Part shown: one piece after another, positions 7,559 to 16,548 of the stretch
Position numbering within the stretch: the stretch's first letter is position 1
Layout of the letters: each line of letters starts with the position of its first letter
NCBI GenBank assembly: GCA_028719225.1
Contig: JAQUKI010000004.1
Span: 1-32,294 of the forward strand
DNA: 32,294 bases
Source of the DNA: Fidelibacterota bacterium
GTDB taxonomy: Bacteria > Fidelibacterota > UBA2242
Reading direction: 5' to 3'
The notes under the pieces: model-generated
Seen by the model: the letters and a program-made list of their open reading frames with translations, nothing else
Database searches by the model: none
What the model was told of the DNA's origin: nothing
Translations under genes and position numbers: made by a program

Positions 7559-8356
7559 ATGAATTACGGTAGAAATATTTTCCTGACGACTCTTGGATTA
7601 ATCGTTTTGTCACTCTGTAGTTCAGCAGATTTGATTGCGCAAAATCCGAAAAACGACGGGAAATATTCCTATTCCTGTGGTGGAATCATACGCGGCGACA
7701 GGTCGATGAAAACGATTGCACTGATTTTTACAGGCGGTGATTTTTATGACGGCAGCGAGATTATTTTAAAAATCCTGAAAGAACGAAACATTCGTGCGAC
7801 ATTCTTTTTCACAGGCGATTTTTACCGGAATGCCGGAACACAGGAACTAATCCCGAAACTCGTTCAGGCGGGATATTATCTCGGGCCGCACTCGGATAAA
7901 CATTTGCTTTATTGTGCTTGGGAAAAACGCGATTCGTTGCTGGTCGATCGGGAGCAATTTCAATCCGATCTTCTGACGAATTACGAGGAGATGAAGCGCT
8001 TCGGAATCGACGAGAAATATCGCTACTTCATGCCGGCGTATGAATGGTACAACGATTCGGTAACGGTTTGGGCAAAGCAGATGGGCGTTACGTTGATCAA
8101 CTACTCGCCGGGAACGATTTCCAGTGCCGATTATACGATTCCATCCGAAAATAATTACCGACCGACCGACGCCATTTTCCAAAGTATTCTGGATTATGAA
8201 AAAAAAGATATAAATGGTCTAAACGGCTTCTTTCTGTTAACGCACATCGGGACGCATCCTGAAAGGGCGGACAAGTTATATTTTCGGCTTGGAGAACTAA
8301 TTGATATACTGATCTCGAAAGGCTACCGCTTTGTCAGGATCGATGAAATGTTTTAA
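7559..8356 (+). CDS. Polysaccharide deacetylase (NodB/CE4-like) with divergent motif 1, signal peptide
   Basis: ALIFTGGDFYDGSEIILKILKERNIRATFFFTGDFYRN, GYYLGPHSDKHLLY (HxxxH motif), FLLTHIGTHPERADKL, LISKGYRFVRIDEMF. ATG 7559 precedes a hydrophobic signal sequence; the listed GTG at 7508 is less likely. Confidence 0.8.
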   Translation: MNYGRNIFLTTLGLIVLSLCSSADLIAQNPKNDGKYSYSCGGIIRGDRSMKTIALIFTGGDFYDGSEIILKILKERNIRATFFFTGDFYRNAGTQELIPKLVQAGYYLGPHSDKHLLYCAWEKRDSLLVDREQFQSDLLTNYEEMKRFGIDEKYRYFMPAYEWYNDSVTVWAKQMGVTLINYSPGTISSADYTIPSENNYRPTDAIFQSILDYEKKDINGLNGFFLLTHIGTHPERADKLYFRLGELIDILISKGYRFVRIDEMF

Positions 8357-8369
8357 ACTTCGGGAAATT

Positions 8370-9527
8370 ATGAAAAATCAACTTTTAATTCGCAACTGCA
8401 AACTGTACGATTCGGAAAATCCGACTATGCCGACCGACGTTTCCATTTCCGACGGGAGAATTGTGGCAATCGGTAATACTTCAGAAAATGAAATTTACCA
8501 ACACGAAATCGATGCTGATGGTCGGATAATGATCCCGGGATTGATAGACATTCACATTCAGGGCGCGGGCGGTGCGGACATTTTGGATGGAACTGAAGAT
8601 GCACTGACGACAATGTCGCGCACATTAGCGCGTCTGGGAATCACCGGTTTTCTCGCGACAACCGTCGTCAAACCGACTGAAAAGAATCGTCACCTGCGTG
8701 TAGTTACGGAAAAAGTCGGTAAGGATCTCGGCGGCGCAACGATCCTTGGCATTCATCTCGAAGGGCCGTTCATCAATCCGGTCAAATGCGGTGGAATTTC
8801 CATTCAAAGTATTTATCCCCCGAAGGATAATTCGTTGGAAGAGATTCTTGAAATCACAGGCGAGACGCTGAAAATGATGACGATCGCACCGGAGATCGCC
8901 GGAAATCATGCAATTATCCGTAAGCTAATCAATGCAAATGTGATTCCGTCATTCGGACATTCAAACGCAAATTACGAAGAAGCGCGGGCGGGATTCGGGC
9001 TCGGGATTAACCACGTTACGCATATTTTTAATGCGATGCCATCACTGCATCACCGGTTTCCCGGTCCACTGACGGCGATATTTGAATCCGAAACGATCAC
9101 CGCCCAAATCATCAGCGACGGCGTTCATCTGCATCCGGGAATCATCGGCATGCTTTATCGGATTTTAGGGAAAGAACGTTGCATCTGCATCACAGATGGA
9201 ATTCAGGCAATGGGACTGCCGGACGGTCGGTACGTCTACAACGGCAAAGAATATGATTCAAAGGACGGCGCCGCCGCGTATCTCGACGGAACGCTCATTG
9301 GTACATCACTTAGTGTGCTGGAAATTGCCAAAAGGTTCATGCGGTTCACTAATTGTGATCTGAAAACAGCGATCAATACCGTTACGATCCAGGCGGCGAA
9401 GTTGCTTGGAATCGACAAATGGAAAGGTTCGCTGGAAACCGGCAAAGACGCCGACCTCGTTTTGATAAATCCGGACCTGTCCGTCTGGAAGACGATCATT
9501 GGCGGGAAAGTTTTTATTCCTTCCTAA
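8370..9527 (+). CDS. nagA: N-acetylglucosamine-6-phosphate deacetylase
   Basis: GLIDIHIQGAGGADILDGTEDAL, GIHLEGPFINPVKCGGI, IPSFGHSNANYEEARAGFGLGINHVTHIFNAMPSLHHRFPG, ISDGVHLHPG, CITDGIQAMGLPDGRYVYNG: classic NagA. Start chosen at ATG 8370. Confidence 0.93.
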   Translation: MKNQLLIRNCKLYDSENPTMPTDVSISDGRIVAIGNTSENEIYQHEIDADGRIMIPGLIDIHIQGAGGADILDGTEDALTTMSRTLARLGITGFLATTVVKPTEKNRHLRVVTEKVGKDLGGATILGIHLEGPFINPVKCGGISIQSIYPPKDNSLEEILEITGETLKMMTIAPEIAGNHAIIRKLINANVIPSFGHSNANYEEARAGFGLGINHVTHIFNAMPSLHHRFPGPLTAIFESETITAQIISDGVHLHPGIIGMLYRILGKERCICITDGIQAMGLPDGRYVYNGKEYDSKDGAAAYLDGTLIGTSLSVLEIAKRFMRFTNCDLKTAINTVTIQAAKLLGIDKWKGSLETGKDADLVLINPDLSVWKTIIGGKVFIPS

Positions 9528-9542
9528 AAATAATAAAGTCAT

Positions 9543-10358
9543 CTACCGACTAAGTAAGTCGGTCTGTTGTTCGGCCGATTTGTTCTTTTTGTCGATTTGA
9601 TTTTGATATAGTTTATACCATTTCGATGTGATGAGTTTGACAGCCGGAAACGGTTTTCCGTGCGCAGGATAAATCGTTTTTACGCCACTGTCCACGACTT
9701 TTTTCCAATTGTCGAAAACCTGTTCGATGTTTTCGCAGTAGATCGGGCGGTAACGAATGCCGGTCAACTTGAGAAAATTCATTGCCAAATCGCCGACGAA
9801 TGCGCATCCATCGTCCATTATAACCGACATGGAATCGTGCGAATGTCCCGGCGTCATCATAATTTGTCCGTGAATTCCGATTTTCCTCAACAGTTCATTG
9901 TCATCTCCGGCGATCAGAATATCGTTTTCTTTCAGGAAGACCTGCGGAAATTTAAAGTCGGGATGAATAAGCCGAAAAATCGGAAAAAGTTTTTTGATCC
10001 GGTTATTAACCGGGTGCATCGTATTTTCCGATTCTCCTTTTCGCAACCCGGCAGCGGACTCTTCATGGATGATCAGTTGGGCATTGGTGTATGTCCGCAT
10101 TTCCGCGATAAAACCGGCGTGGTCGTCGTGATGATGCGTCAGCAGGATGTATTTGATGTCAACGGTATTGACTCCGATGCGGTGGATTTCACGGATGAAT
10201 TTGCGGAATTTATGTTTGTATCCGGTGTCGATTAGTAGATATCCGTCTGGGCATTTCAGTAAATAGCTTTTGGTGATGCCGAGATTGAGCCTGTAGAACA
10301 AGCCGTTAATAAGCGGATTTTTGAGCCATGCCGTGGCTTGTTTCAGCAAATTATGCAC
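9543..10358 (-). CDS. MBL-fold metallo-hydrolase
   Basis: YILLTHHHDDHAGF (HxHxDH), MMTPGHSHDSMSVIM, CAFVGDLAM, TIYPAHGKPF. Confidence 0.9.
   Translation of the reverse strand: MHNLLKQATAWLKNPLINGLFYRLNLGITKSYLLKCPDGYLLIDTGYKHKFRKFIREIHRIGVNTVDIKYILLTHHHDDHAGFIAEMRTYTNAQLIIHEESAAGLRKGESENTMHPVNNRIKKLFPIFRLIHPDFKFPQVFLKENDILIAGDDNELLRKIGIHGQIMMTPGHSHDSMSVIMDDGCAFVGDLAMNFLKLTGIRYRPIYCENIEQVFDNWKKVVDSGVKTIYPAHGKPFPAVKLITSKWYKLYQNQIDKKNKSAEQQTDLLSR
9545..9563. terminator. Candidate terminator hairpin between convergent nagA and the MBL gene
   Basis: ACCGACT-AAGTA-AGTCGGT; on the minus strand followed by T-rich ATGACTTTATTATTTTTA. Overlaps the MBL gene stop region. Confidence 0.45.
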
Positions 10359-10432
10359 TGTCCGATCTTCCTTGTTGTTTCAATCTTCTTTGGAATTTCC
10401 AAAGATGTTTTCTGTTGAAATATAGTGAATAT

Positions 10433-11197
10433 TCAGACGCCGGCAATTCTCTTTTTGTACATCGCAAGTGCTTCTGAAAGCCGATCCTTCGCAGTCTTGT
10501 CACCGGGAACGTTATGCGATGGGTGAATGTAGAGTTTGACACCACGATCCGCGAGAATTTCCGCGACGGTCGTCACAGTCATCCAGACAGCGGTGACGAA
10601 AGCCATTGTCGAAACCGGACCGATTTTATCGAAGTGATTTTTTAAAGGAACGGACGCATCCTGAATCGGTACACAGGTATCGACCACGATATCTGCGAGA
10701 TCGAAGATCGTCTTTCCGCAGGAATGACGCGTCTGTTTGCCTTTTGCTTCCGCCGCCGAACCGAACGCGATGACAGTCATGCCGCGTTTTTTTGCTTCGA
10801 GAGCGATGTCGATATTGACGTTATTAATTCCGGTGTGTGAAAATATCCACATGCAGTCGCGCGGATCGAAATTGTAACCTTTCATGATTTCGATGCCATA
10901 GCCTTCGACGCGTTCGAGGAATACAAATTCATGGACGCTCATGCCGCCGACAATATTCGTGAAGAACGTGAGCGGAAGTTCGATCATCGGATGAAAACCG
11001 ACGAATCCTCCGATACGCGGGTACATCTCTTCGATCGGTAGTGTTGCATGTCCGCAACCGAACGTATGAACCCATCGACCTGATTCGATCGTATCCGCCA
11101 TCGCTTCGGCGGCTTTCTGGATATTTTCCATCTGTGTATTGTCAATTTTATCCATAATGGTTTTGGCGTTGTTTAGCCATTCTTTTGCTAATTGCAT
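10433..11197 (-). CDS. SIS-domain sugar isomerase-like protein (UPF0309-like)
   Basis: MADTIESGRWVHTFGCGHATLPIEEMYPRIGGFVGFHPMIELPLTF, MWIFSHTGINNVNIDIALEAKKRGMTVIAFGS. Confidence 0.82.
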   Translation of the reverse strand: MQLAKEWLNNAKTIMDKIDNTQMENIQKAAEAMADTIESGRWVHTFGCGHATLPIEEMYPRIGGFVGFHPMIELPLTFFTNIVGGMSVHEFVFLERVEGYGIEIMKGYNFDPRDCMWIFSHTGINNVNIDIALEAKKRGMTVIAFGSAAEAKGKQTRHSCGKTIFDLADIVVDTCVPIQDASVPLKNHFDKIGPVSTMAFVTAVWMTVTTVAEILADRGVKLYIHPSHNVPGDKTAKDRLSEALAMYKKRIAGV

Positions 11198-11216
11198 GAT
11201 TTCGACTCCTTTATTT

Positions 11217-12377
11217 CTATATTTTTAATTTTGATAAAGTGCGTTTAGTAATTATACTGACCAGCACCAGCATGATTACGGCGCTGATTAAAATGACAGT
11301 CAAGTAATGTTCGATTCCATAGTTGTTGGAAATAACACCGACCGAATAATTCAAAACCGTATTTCCCAGTAAAGCGATCGTCAGGATGATGCTGAAAGCA
11401 GTTCCGGAATATTGTGCGTAGAGGTTTCCGGCATATCCGTAAAGTACGGGAAAAGCCGGTGAGAAACCGACACCGAACAACGTCAATCCAATGATTGCGA
11501 CCGTAAACGAGCCGGCAAATTTCAATATCAACGTGGCGCAGATAATGATTACAATGCAGACAAGCAGAATGATATAATCCCGAACTTTTGTCAATATGTA
11601 TCCGAGTAAAATCCGCGAAACCGTCATTCCCAGCATAACAAAAGATAGTGCGAACAAAGCGTCTTTTGATGTCAGTAACAAACTTTTTTCTAAATAGGTT
11701 GTCGACCAATTACTGACCATTCCTTCCATGCCGCTTTCAAAAAATAAGATAACGCCGATGAGAATAAGCGTGCCGTTCTTCAACAGGCTGAGACCTTGTT
11801 TAAGCGGAAAACCCTGTTTGTGTTTCGGTTCCGGGAAACGGATCAGTGAGAAAAAGACAATTGGTATGATGATCAACAGTCCAATGCACATCACGATTCG
11901 TTCCGTCGAAAAGTATTTTCCGAGAACGCCAACCAAAACCGGCATTCCGAGTGCGCCGATTCCAAAAAATACGCCCAGCAAACTCAGTTTGGCACCCTTT
12001 TCTTCGGTGCTGATGTCGGCGACGACCGCGTTTGTGCCGCCGTTGATTATCCCACCTCCAAATCCGATCAGGAGAAATGCGTAACGAAGTATTGAAAAAC
12101 TATTTGCCATGACGGTCATTTCGATGCCGATTAAGATCATGATCGCGGAAATAATCAGCATTCCCTTATATCCGTAACGATCACAAATTGGGCCGAAAAT
12201 CAGTGAACCAGCGAGAATCCCAAACGGCAATAAAGCGGCCAGTGAACCGACAGTCTGCGGATCGAGCCGAAATTTAGCGGTTAAAAATGTATTGATTGTT
12301 CCCAAAGAAATCATTACGATCCCAAACAACAACATGCCCAGACAAGCCGCCCAAAATACCAATTTCCTGTTATACAT
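11217..12377 (-). CDS. MFS transporter, sugar/fucose-permease-like
   Basis: About 12 hydrophobic segments, LIFGPICDRYGYKGMLIISA loop, LIGFGGGIINGGTNAVVADISTEEKGAKLSLLGVFFGIGALGMP. Confidence 0.83.
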   Translation of the reverse strand: MYNRKLVFWAACLGMLLFGIVMISLGTINTFLTAKFRLDPQTVGSLAALLPFGILAGSLIFGPICDRYGYKGMLIISAIMILIGIEMTVMANSFSILRYAFLLIGFGGGIINGGTNAVVADISTEEKGAKLSLLGVFFGIGALGMPVLVGVLGKYFSTERIVMCIGLLIIIPIVFFSLIRFPEPKHKQGFPLKQGLSLLKNGTLILIGVILFFESGMEGMVSNWSTTYLEKSLLLTSKDALFALSFVMLGMTVSRILLGYILTKVRDYIILLVCIVIIICATLILKFAGSFTVAIIGLTLFGVGFSPAFPVLYGYAGNLYAQYSGTAFSIILTIALLGNTVLNYSVGVISNNYGIEHYLTVILISAVIMLVLVSIITKRTLSKLKI

Positions 12378-12415
12378 AAATCCTCGTTGATAAGATTAAA
12401 TAATTTGTGTTCAAT

Positions 12416-13381
12416 TTATTTAGCAGATTCGATCTCCAACTGTGCCAGTCTTCCGGCGCCAAACAACCCGGCATCGCTGCCGAGAATACTGGCTTCGATG
12501 CTGACCTGATGTATGCTGATCGGTTGTGCCCATTTAAGCGCTTCTTTGCGAATTCGATCTATGAATTGTACCGCCGGTCCGAAAACGCCGCCGCCGAAGA
12601 TAATTTTTTCCGGATTGAACAGGCTGACGTAATTGGCGACTGCCATTCCCCAAAATTCAATGGCGGATTCCAGTGTCTGTTTGGCGATTGGATCATTTAA
12701 CGAAAAGCCATCAAAGACGTCGTGAGAGGTGATTTCTTCAATTGGTTTGTTGCGGAGGATTCCGGAATAATTTGGATTTTTCATTAGAAGTTCGCGAGCG
12801 ACCTTGCCGATGCCTTCGCCGGAAGCGTGATATTCAAAACAACCGCATGAAACATATTCCTGCTGAAATGGTCTGTCCAACGCCATCCATCCCGTCGCTC
12901 CCGCGATGTCATGGCTTCCGCGCAGAATTTTGCCGTCGATGAGAATACCGGCGCCGATGCCGGTTCCGACGGCAATGAAGATCGCATCCCGGCAACCTTT
13001 AGCGCAACCTTGCCATGTTTCGCCCAGAATATATGCCGCGCGATCACTGTCGATTTTGATGCGAATGGAAGAATCATTCAGGCTCGAAGTCAACTCGTCC
13101 AAAAGCGGATAATCCGTCCAGTCGGGAATATTCGGAGCCCAGACTTTTCCGGTCGATGCATAATAAATTCCGGGGATTGAAACGCCGATTGCGCGAATAG
13201 TCAGCCGATTTTCAGAGGCGTAATGCCTGAGCGAGGCGATCTGACCCAGGATTAATTCACCGACTTTTCCGCCGGCTCGTTTGTCTAAAGGCGAGATATT
13301 TCGATGAATGATTTTCCCGTTTTCGTCAAATATTGCTGCTGCGGATTTTGTACCGCCAAGGTCGATGCCTATAACTGCCAT
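12416..13381 (-). CDS. ROK-family sugar kinase
   Basis: MAVIGIDLGGTKSAAAIFDENGKI, IFIAVGTGIGAGILIDGKILRGSHDIAGATGWMAL, VSCGCFEYHASGEGI, IIFGGGVFG. Confidence 0.9.
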   Translation of the reverse strand: MAVIGIDLGGTKSAAAIFDENGKIIHRNISPLDKRAGGKVGELILGQIASLRHYASENRLTIRAIGVSIPGIYYASTGKVWAPNIPDWTDYPLLDELTSSLNDSSIRIKIDSDRAAYILGETWQGCAKGCRDAIFIAVGTGIGAGILIDGKILRGSHDIAGATGWMALDRPFQQEYVSCGCFEYHASGEGIGKVARELLMKNPNYSGILRNKPIEEITSHDVFDGFSLNDPIAKQTLESAIEFWGMAVANYVSLFNPEKIIFGGGVFGPAVQFIDRIRKEALKWAQPISIHQVSIEASILGSDAGLFGAGRLAQLEIESAK

Positions 13382-13511
13382 GAATGATCCCTTTCTGAAA
13401 AAGCATCGGATAATAATTCATTTTAAATAACCGGAAAAGAATATAGTCATGAACCTCGTTTTAAACAATACTGAAGTACCTTGCAGCGTGATCGGCATGA
13501 ATTCTGCAAAC

Positions 13512-13543
13512 GGTTATAAATCTCGGTGAGAGGTTATAAGTCC
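13512..13543. repeat. Two direct copies of GGTTATAANTC at 20-bp period in the divergent ROK/DUF5916 intergenic region
   Basis: GGTTATAAATC at 13512 and GGTTATAAGTC at 13532. Confidence 0.5.
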
Positions 13544-13612
13544 GGCAACTTTTTAAAGAGATAGAACGTCTTTAGAACGCTATTTGTTTTGTTCACAAAC
13601 CCGGAGTAAAAA

Positions 13613-16276
13613 ATGAAAAAGTCGCTTTATTTCTGCTTCCTCCTATTAATTCCCTATAGCCTCTCTGCCAAGCTTTCCGATGAAGTTTTAAATAGGCTTC
13701 GTTCCCGCGAAACACACGCAGTGCGGTTGAATGAACAAAAAATCGAGGTTGATGGAAGGTTGGATGAAACAGTCTGGAATTCCTCAAATTGGAATGGAGA
13801 TTTTATTCAGCGAAATCCAAATGAAGGATCTCCGGTCAGTTTTCGCACCGAATTTGCAGTCGTTTATGACGAAAATTTTTTATATGTTGCAAGCAGGGCA
13901 TACGATCCGGAACCACAGAAAATAATTGCGATTTTATCTCGGCGTGATGATTATACAGAATCTGACTGGATGTATATTTCTATCGACAGTTATGATGATA
14001 ATCGAACGGCGTTTGAATTTGGGTTGAGTGCGGCCGGTGTTAAACATGATATTCGGCGGTATGATGATGAAAATATGGATGAGAGCTGGGATGCTGTTTG
14101 GGATGGAAAAGTTCAGATTGATTCACTGGGTTGGACGGCCGAATGGCGGATACCATTTCGAGAGTTGCGGTTTTCATCCGGAAAGGAAATGGCCTGGGGA
14201 CTTCAGTTCTATCGTGAAATTCCACGTCAGAACAATGAACTTGCCGTTTGGAATTTCTGGTCGCAGGCCGACGACGGATTTGTTTCCCGATATGGCTCGC
14301 TCAAAGGGCTGGGCGGAGTGCAGGTTCGTAAGCCGATCTATCTGATGCCTTATCTGGCGAATCGCGGTGATATATCCGAGAATTTGGTAAATTCCGCCCA
14401 TCGTAAAAATTACGATTTGCTGATGAATGTGGGCGGCGATGTCCGATATAGTAGTCCGCTGGGGCTGACACTGAATGCAACTATCAACCCGGATTTTGGA
14501 CAGGTGGAAGCAGATCCGGCTGATTTCAATTTAACTGAATTCGAAACATACTTTTCAGAGAAACGGCCGTTCTTCATGGAAGGCGCAAACATTTTGAGAT
14601 ATTCGTTGGGTTTTGGCGATGGTGATAACCAGAACAATTCGTTATTTTACTCACGCCGGATTGGACGCACACCACAAGGATGGGCGATTCAGGATCCGAA
14701 CAAATCAGTGGTTAGTATTTCACGTCCGGAAGGTACGAATATTCTTGGAGCAGTCAAGGTAACCGGAAAAACAACCCAAGGGCTCTCTCTTGGTTTGATG
14801 GAAGCGGTAACGACTGAAGAAAACGCTATTGTGTATTATGACGACGGTAGCAAAGATAAGTCTGTTATCGAACCCAAAACCAATTATGCTCTTGCACGTT
14901 TTCAACAGGATTATAACAATGGACAAACCAGTATCGGCGGGATTCTTACCGGCGTCAATCGTAAACTTAACAGAACCGGTATTAATTATCTGACCGAAGC
15001 GGCGTATACAGGAGGCTTGGATATCGATCATGACTTTTTCGACCGGAAATATTCATTTCAAGGTGCAGTGGCTTTTAGCCATATTCAAGGTGATACTCTG
15101 GCAATTCAGCGTGCCCAGAAAAATGCTTCCAGATATTTTAACCGCGTCGATGCGGAACATCTGGAATACGATCCGCAGGCGACAAGTCTTTCCGGTTATG
15201 CCATGAAAGCAATAGTTTCAAAAAATGAAGGACACCTCCGTGCGGCGCTGGGAACATTGGCATCCAGCCCGGGTTTTGAGATCAATGATCTCGGGTTTTT
15301 GCAGGAAGTGGATAATATTAATCAATTTTTATGGATGCAATATTATCTATGGGAGCCGACTAAATTTTACCGGAACTTGCGTGTCAATTTGAATCAGTGG
15401 ATGGACTACGACTTTGGTGGCGTGCGCAAATCATTTGGTGGTAATGTCAACGCGCATGTTGTTTTTCTCAACAATTGGGATGCCGGTGGCGGTCTCAATC
15501 GTTATTTACATGGAATGAATCCAAGTTATAACCGTGGAGGTCCAGCCATTTGCACTCCGGATGGATATGGTTGGTGGATGTACGTCGATTCGGATGCGCG
15601 GAAAAACCTGATCTTTGGCTTACAATACACAGGATCATATAATTCTGACAATGTTCGAATGGTTGGTCTTTATCCGACGATCGAGTGGCGTCCGAGAAAA
15701 AACCTAAAGTTTTCATCGGAATTCTCGATTGAAAAATTCAACGATACATGGGCTTGGATCGGTTCGGCAACCGACCTGAATTCTGAAAAACAATTCATTT
15801 GGGCATCACTGAACCAAAAAACCTTCGCTGTGACATTTCGCGCTGATTTAACGATTTCTACAAATCTATCGGTTCAGTACTACGCTCAGCCTTATTTCAC
15901 AGCCGGGAATTACTTCGATTATAAAGAATTGGCAGATGCACGAAATGTAGATTTTAATAAACGTTTTACTATGTTAAATAATGAAATTATTTATGATGAG
16001 TCAGTCGGAAAATATATTGTGGATCATGGAAATGACGGCACCACAGACTATTCTTTCCGAGGACAGGAAGACTTCAATTATAAGCAATTCCGATCAAATC
16101 TTGTCTTACGCTGGGAGTATATGACCGGATCGGTCGTGTATTTTGTTTGGTCTCAGGGTTTAACAGATTACGAAACTTTCAAACGGTTTGACCTTCCCAA
16201 AGATACCAAACGGCTGTTCGGAACAGCAGGAGACAATGTTTTAATGGTAAAGATCAGTCAATTATTGACCTTATAA
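13613..16276 (+). CDS. DUF5916 protein with N-terminal CBM9-like domain, secreted
   Basis: Signal peptide; IEVDGRLDETVWNSSNWNGDFIQRNPNEGSPVSFRTEFAVVYDENFLYVASRAYDPEP; NPDFGQVEADPADFNLTEFETYFSEKRPFFMEGANIL typical of DUF5916 proteins. Confidence 0.9.
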   Translation: MKKSLYFCFLLLIPYSLSAKLSDEVLNRLRSRETHAVRLNEQKIEVDGRLDETVWNSSNWNGDFIQRNPNEGSPVSFRTEFAVVYDENFLYVASRAYDPEPQKIIAILSRRDDYTESDWMYISIDSYDDNRTAFEFGLSAAGVKHDIRRYDDENMDESWDAVWDGKVQIDSLGWTAEWRIPFRELRFSSGKEMAWGLQFYREIPRQNNELAVWNFWSQADDGFVSRYGSLKGLGGVQVRKPIYLMPYLANRGDISENLVNSAHRKNYDLLMNVGGDVRYSSPLGLTLNATINPDFGQVEADPADFNLTEFETYFSEKRPFFMEGANILRYSLGFGDGDNQNNSLFYSRRIGRTPQGWAIQDPNKSVVSISRPEGTNILGAVKVTGKTTQGLSLGLMEAVTTEENAIVYYDDGSKDKSVIEPKTNYALARFQQDYNNGQTSIGGILTGVNRKLNRTGINYLTEAAYTGGLDIDHDFFDRKYSFQGAVAFSHIQGDTLAIQRAQKNASRYFNRVDAEHLEYDPQATSLSGYAMKAIVSKNEGHLRAALGTLASSPGFEINDLGFLQEVDNINQFLWMQYYLWEPTKFYRNLRVNLNQWMDYDFGGVRKSFGGNVNAHVVFLNNWDAGGGLNRYLHGMNPSYNRGGPAICTPDGYGWWMYVDSDARKNLIFGLQYTGSYNSDNVRMVGLYPTIEWRPRKNLKFSSEFSIEKFNDTWAWIGSATDLNSEKQFIWASLNQKTFAVTFRADLTISTNLSVQYYAQPYFTAGNYFDYKELADARNVDFNKRFTMLNNEIIYDESVGKYIVDHGNDGTTDYSFRGQEDFNYKQFRSNLVLRWEYMTGSVVYFVWSQGLTDYETFKRFDLPKDTKRLFGTAGDNVLMVKISQLLTL

Positions 16277-16299
16277 ATATCTCCTCTAAATGAAAAACG

Positions 16300-16335
16300 A
16301 AGTCCGTCGTGAGGTAATTCATGACGGACTTTTTG
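16300..16335 (+). terminator. Rho-independent terminator after the DUF5916 gene
   Basis: AAGTCCGTC (16300-16308) / GACGGACTT (16323-16331) followed by TTTTG. Confidence 0.8.
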
Positions 16336-16371
16336 TCATGTAATGAAGGAGTAGGTTTTTCAAGATAATTC

Positions 16372-16400
16372 TTGACATCATAGTAAATTTTATTTAAAAT
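16372..16400 (+). promoter_or_regulatory. Sigma70-like promoter upstream of the TonB-dependent receptor
   Basis: TTGACA (16372-16377), 17-bp spacer, TAAAAT (16395-16400); directly after a terminator, about 150 bp before ATG 16549. Confidence 0.6.
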
Positions 16401-16548
16401 TCTGGCCAAGTACTACGGTACAGAGTTATTAGAAATTTGAAAATAGTATGAGTTTTGAGTAATGATTTGTCCTTGTTAAAGCGGAGTTGATCGGGACAAA
16501 CATTAGCGGGTTGTGAGAGAGTTTTAAATTTCTTTACAGGGAGGCGAA

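Noticed and set aside
9660-10235. 191-aa plus-strand ORF
   Set aside because: Lies entirely antisense to the MBL-hydrolase gene, which has intact metal-binding motifs; shadow ORF.
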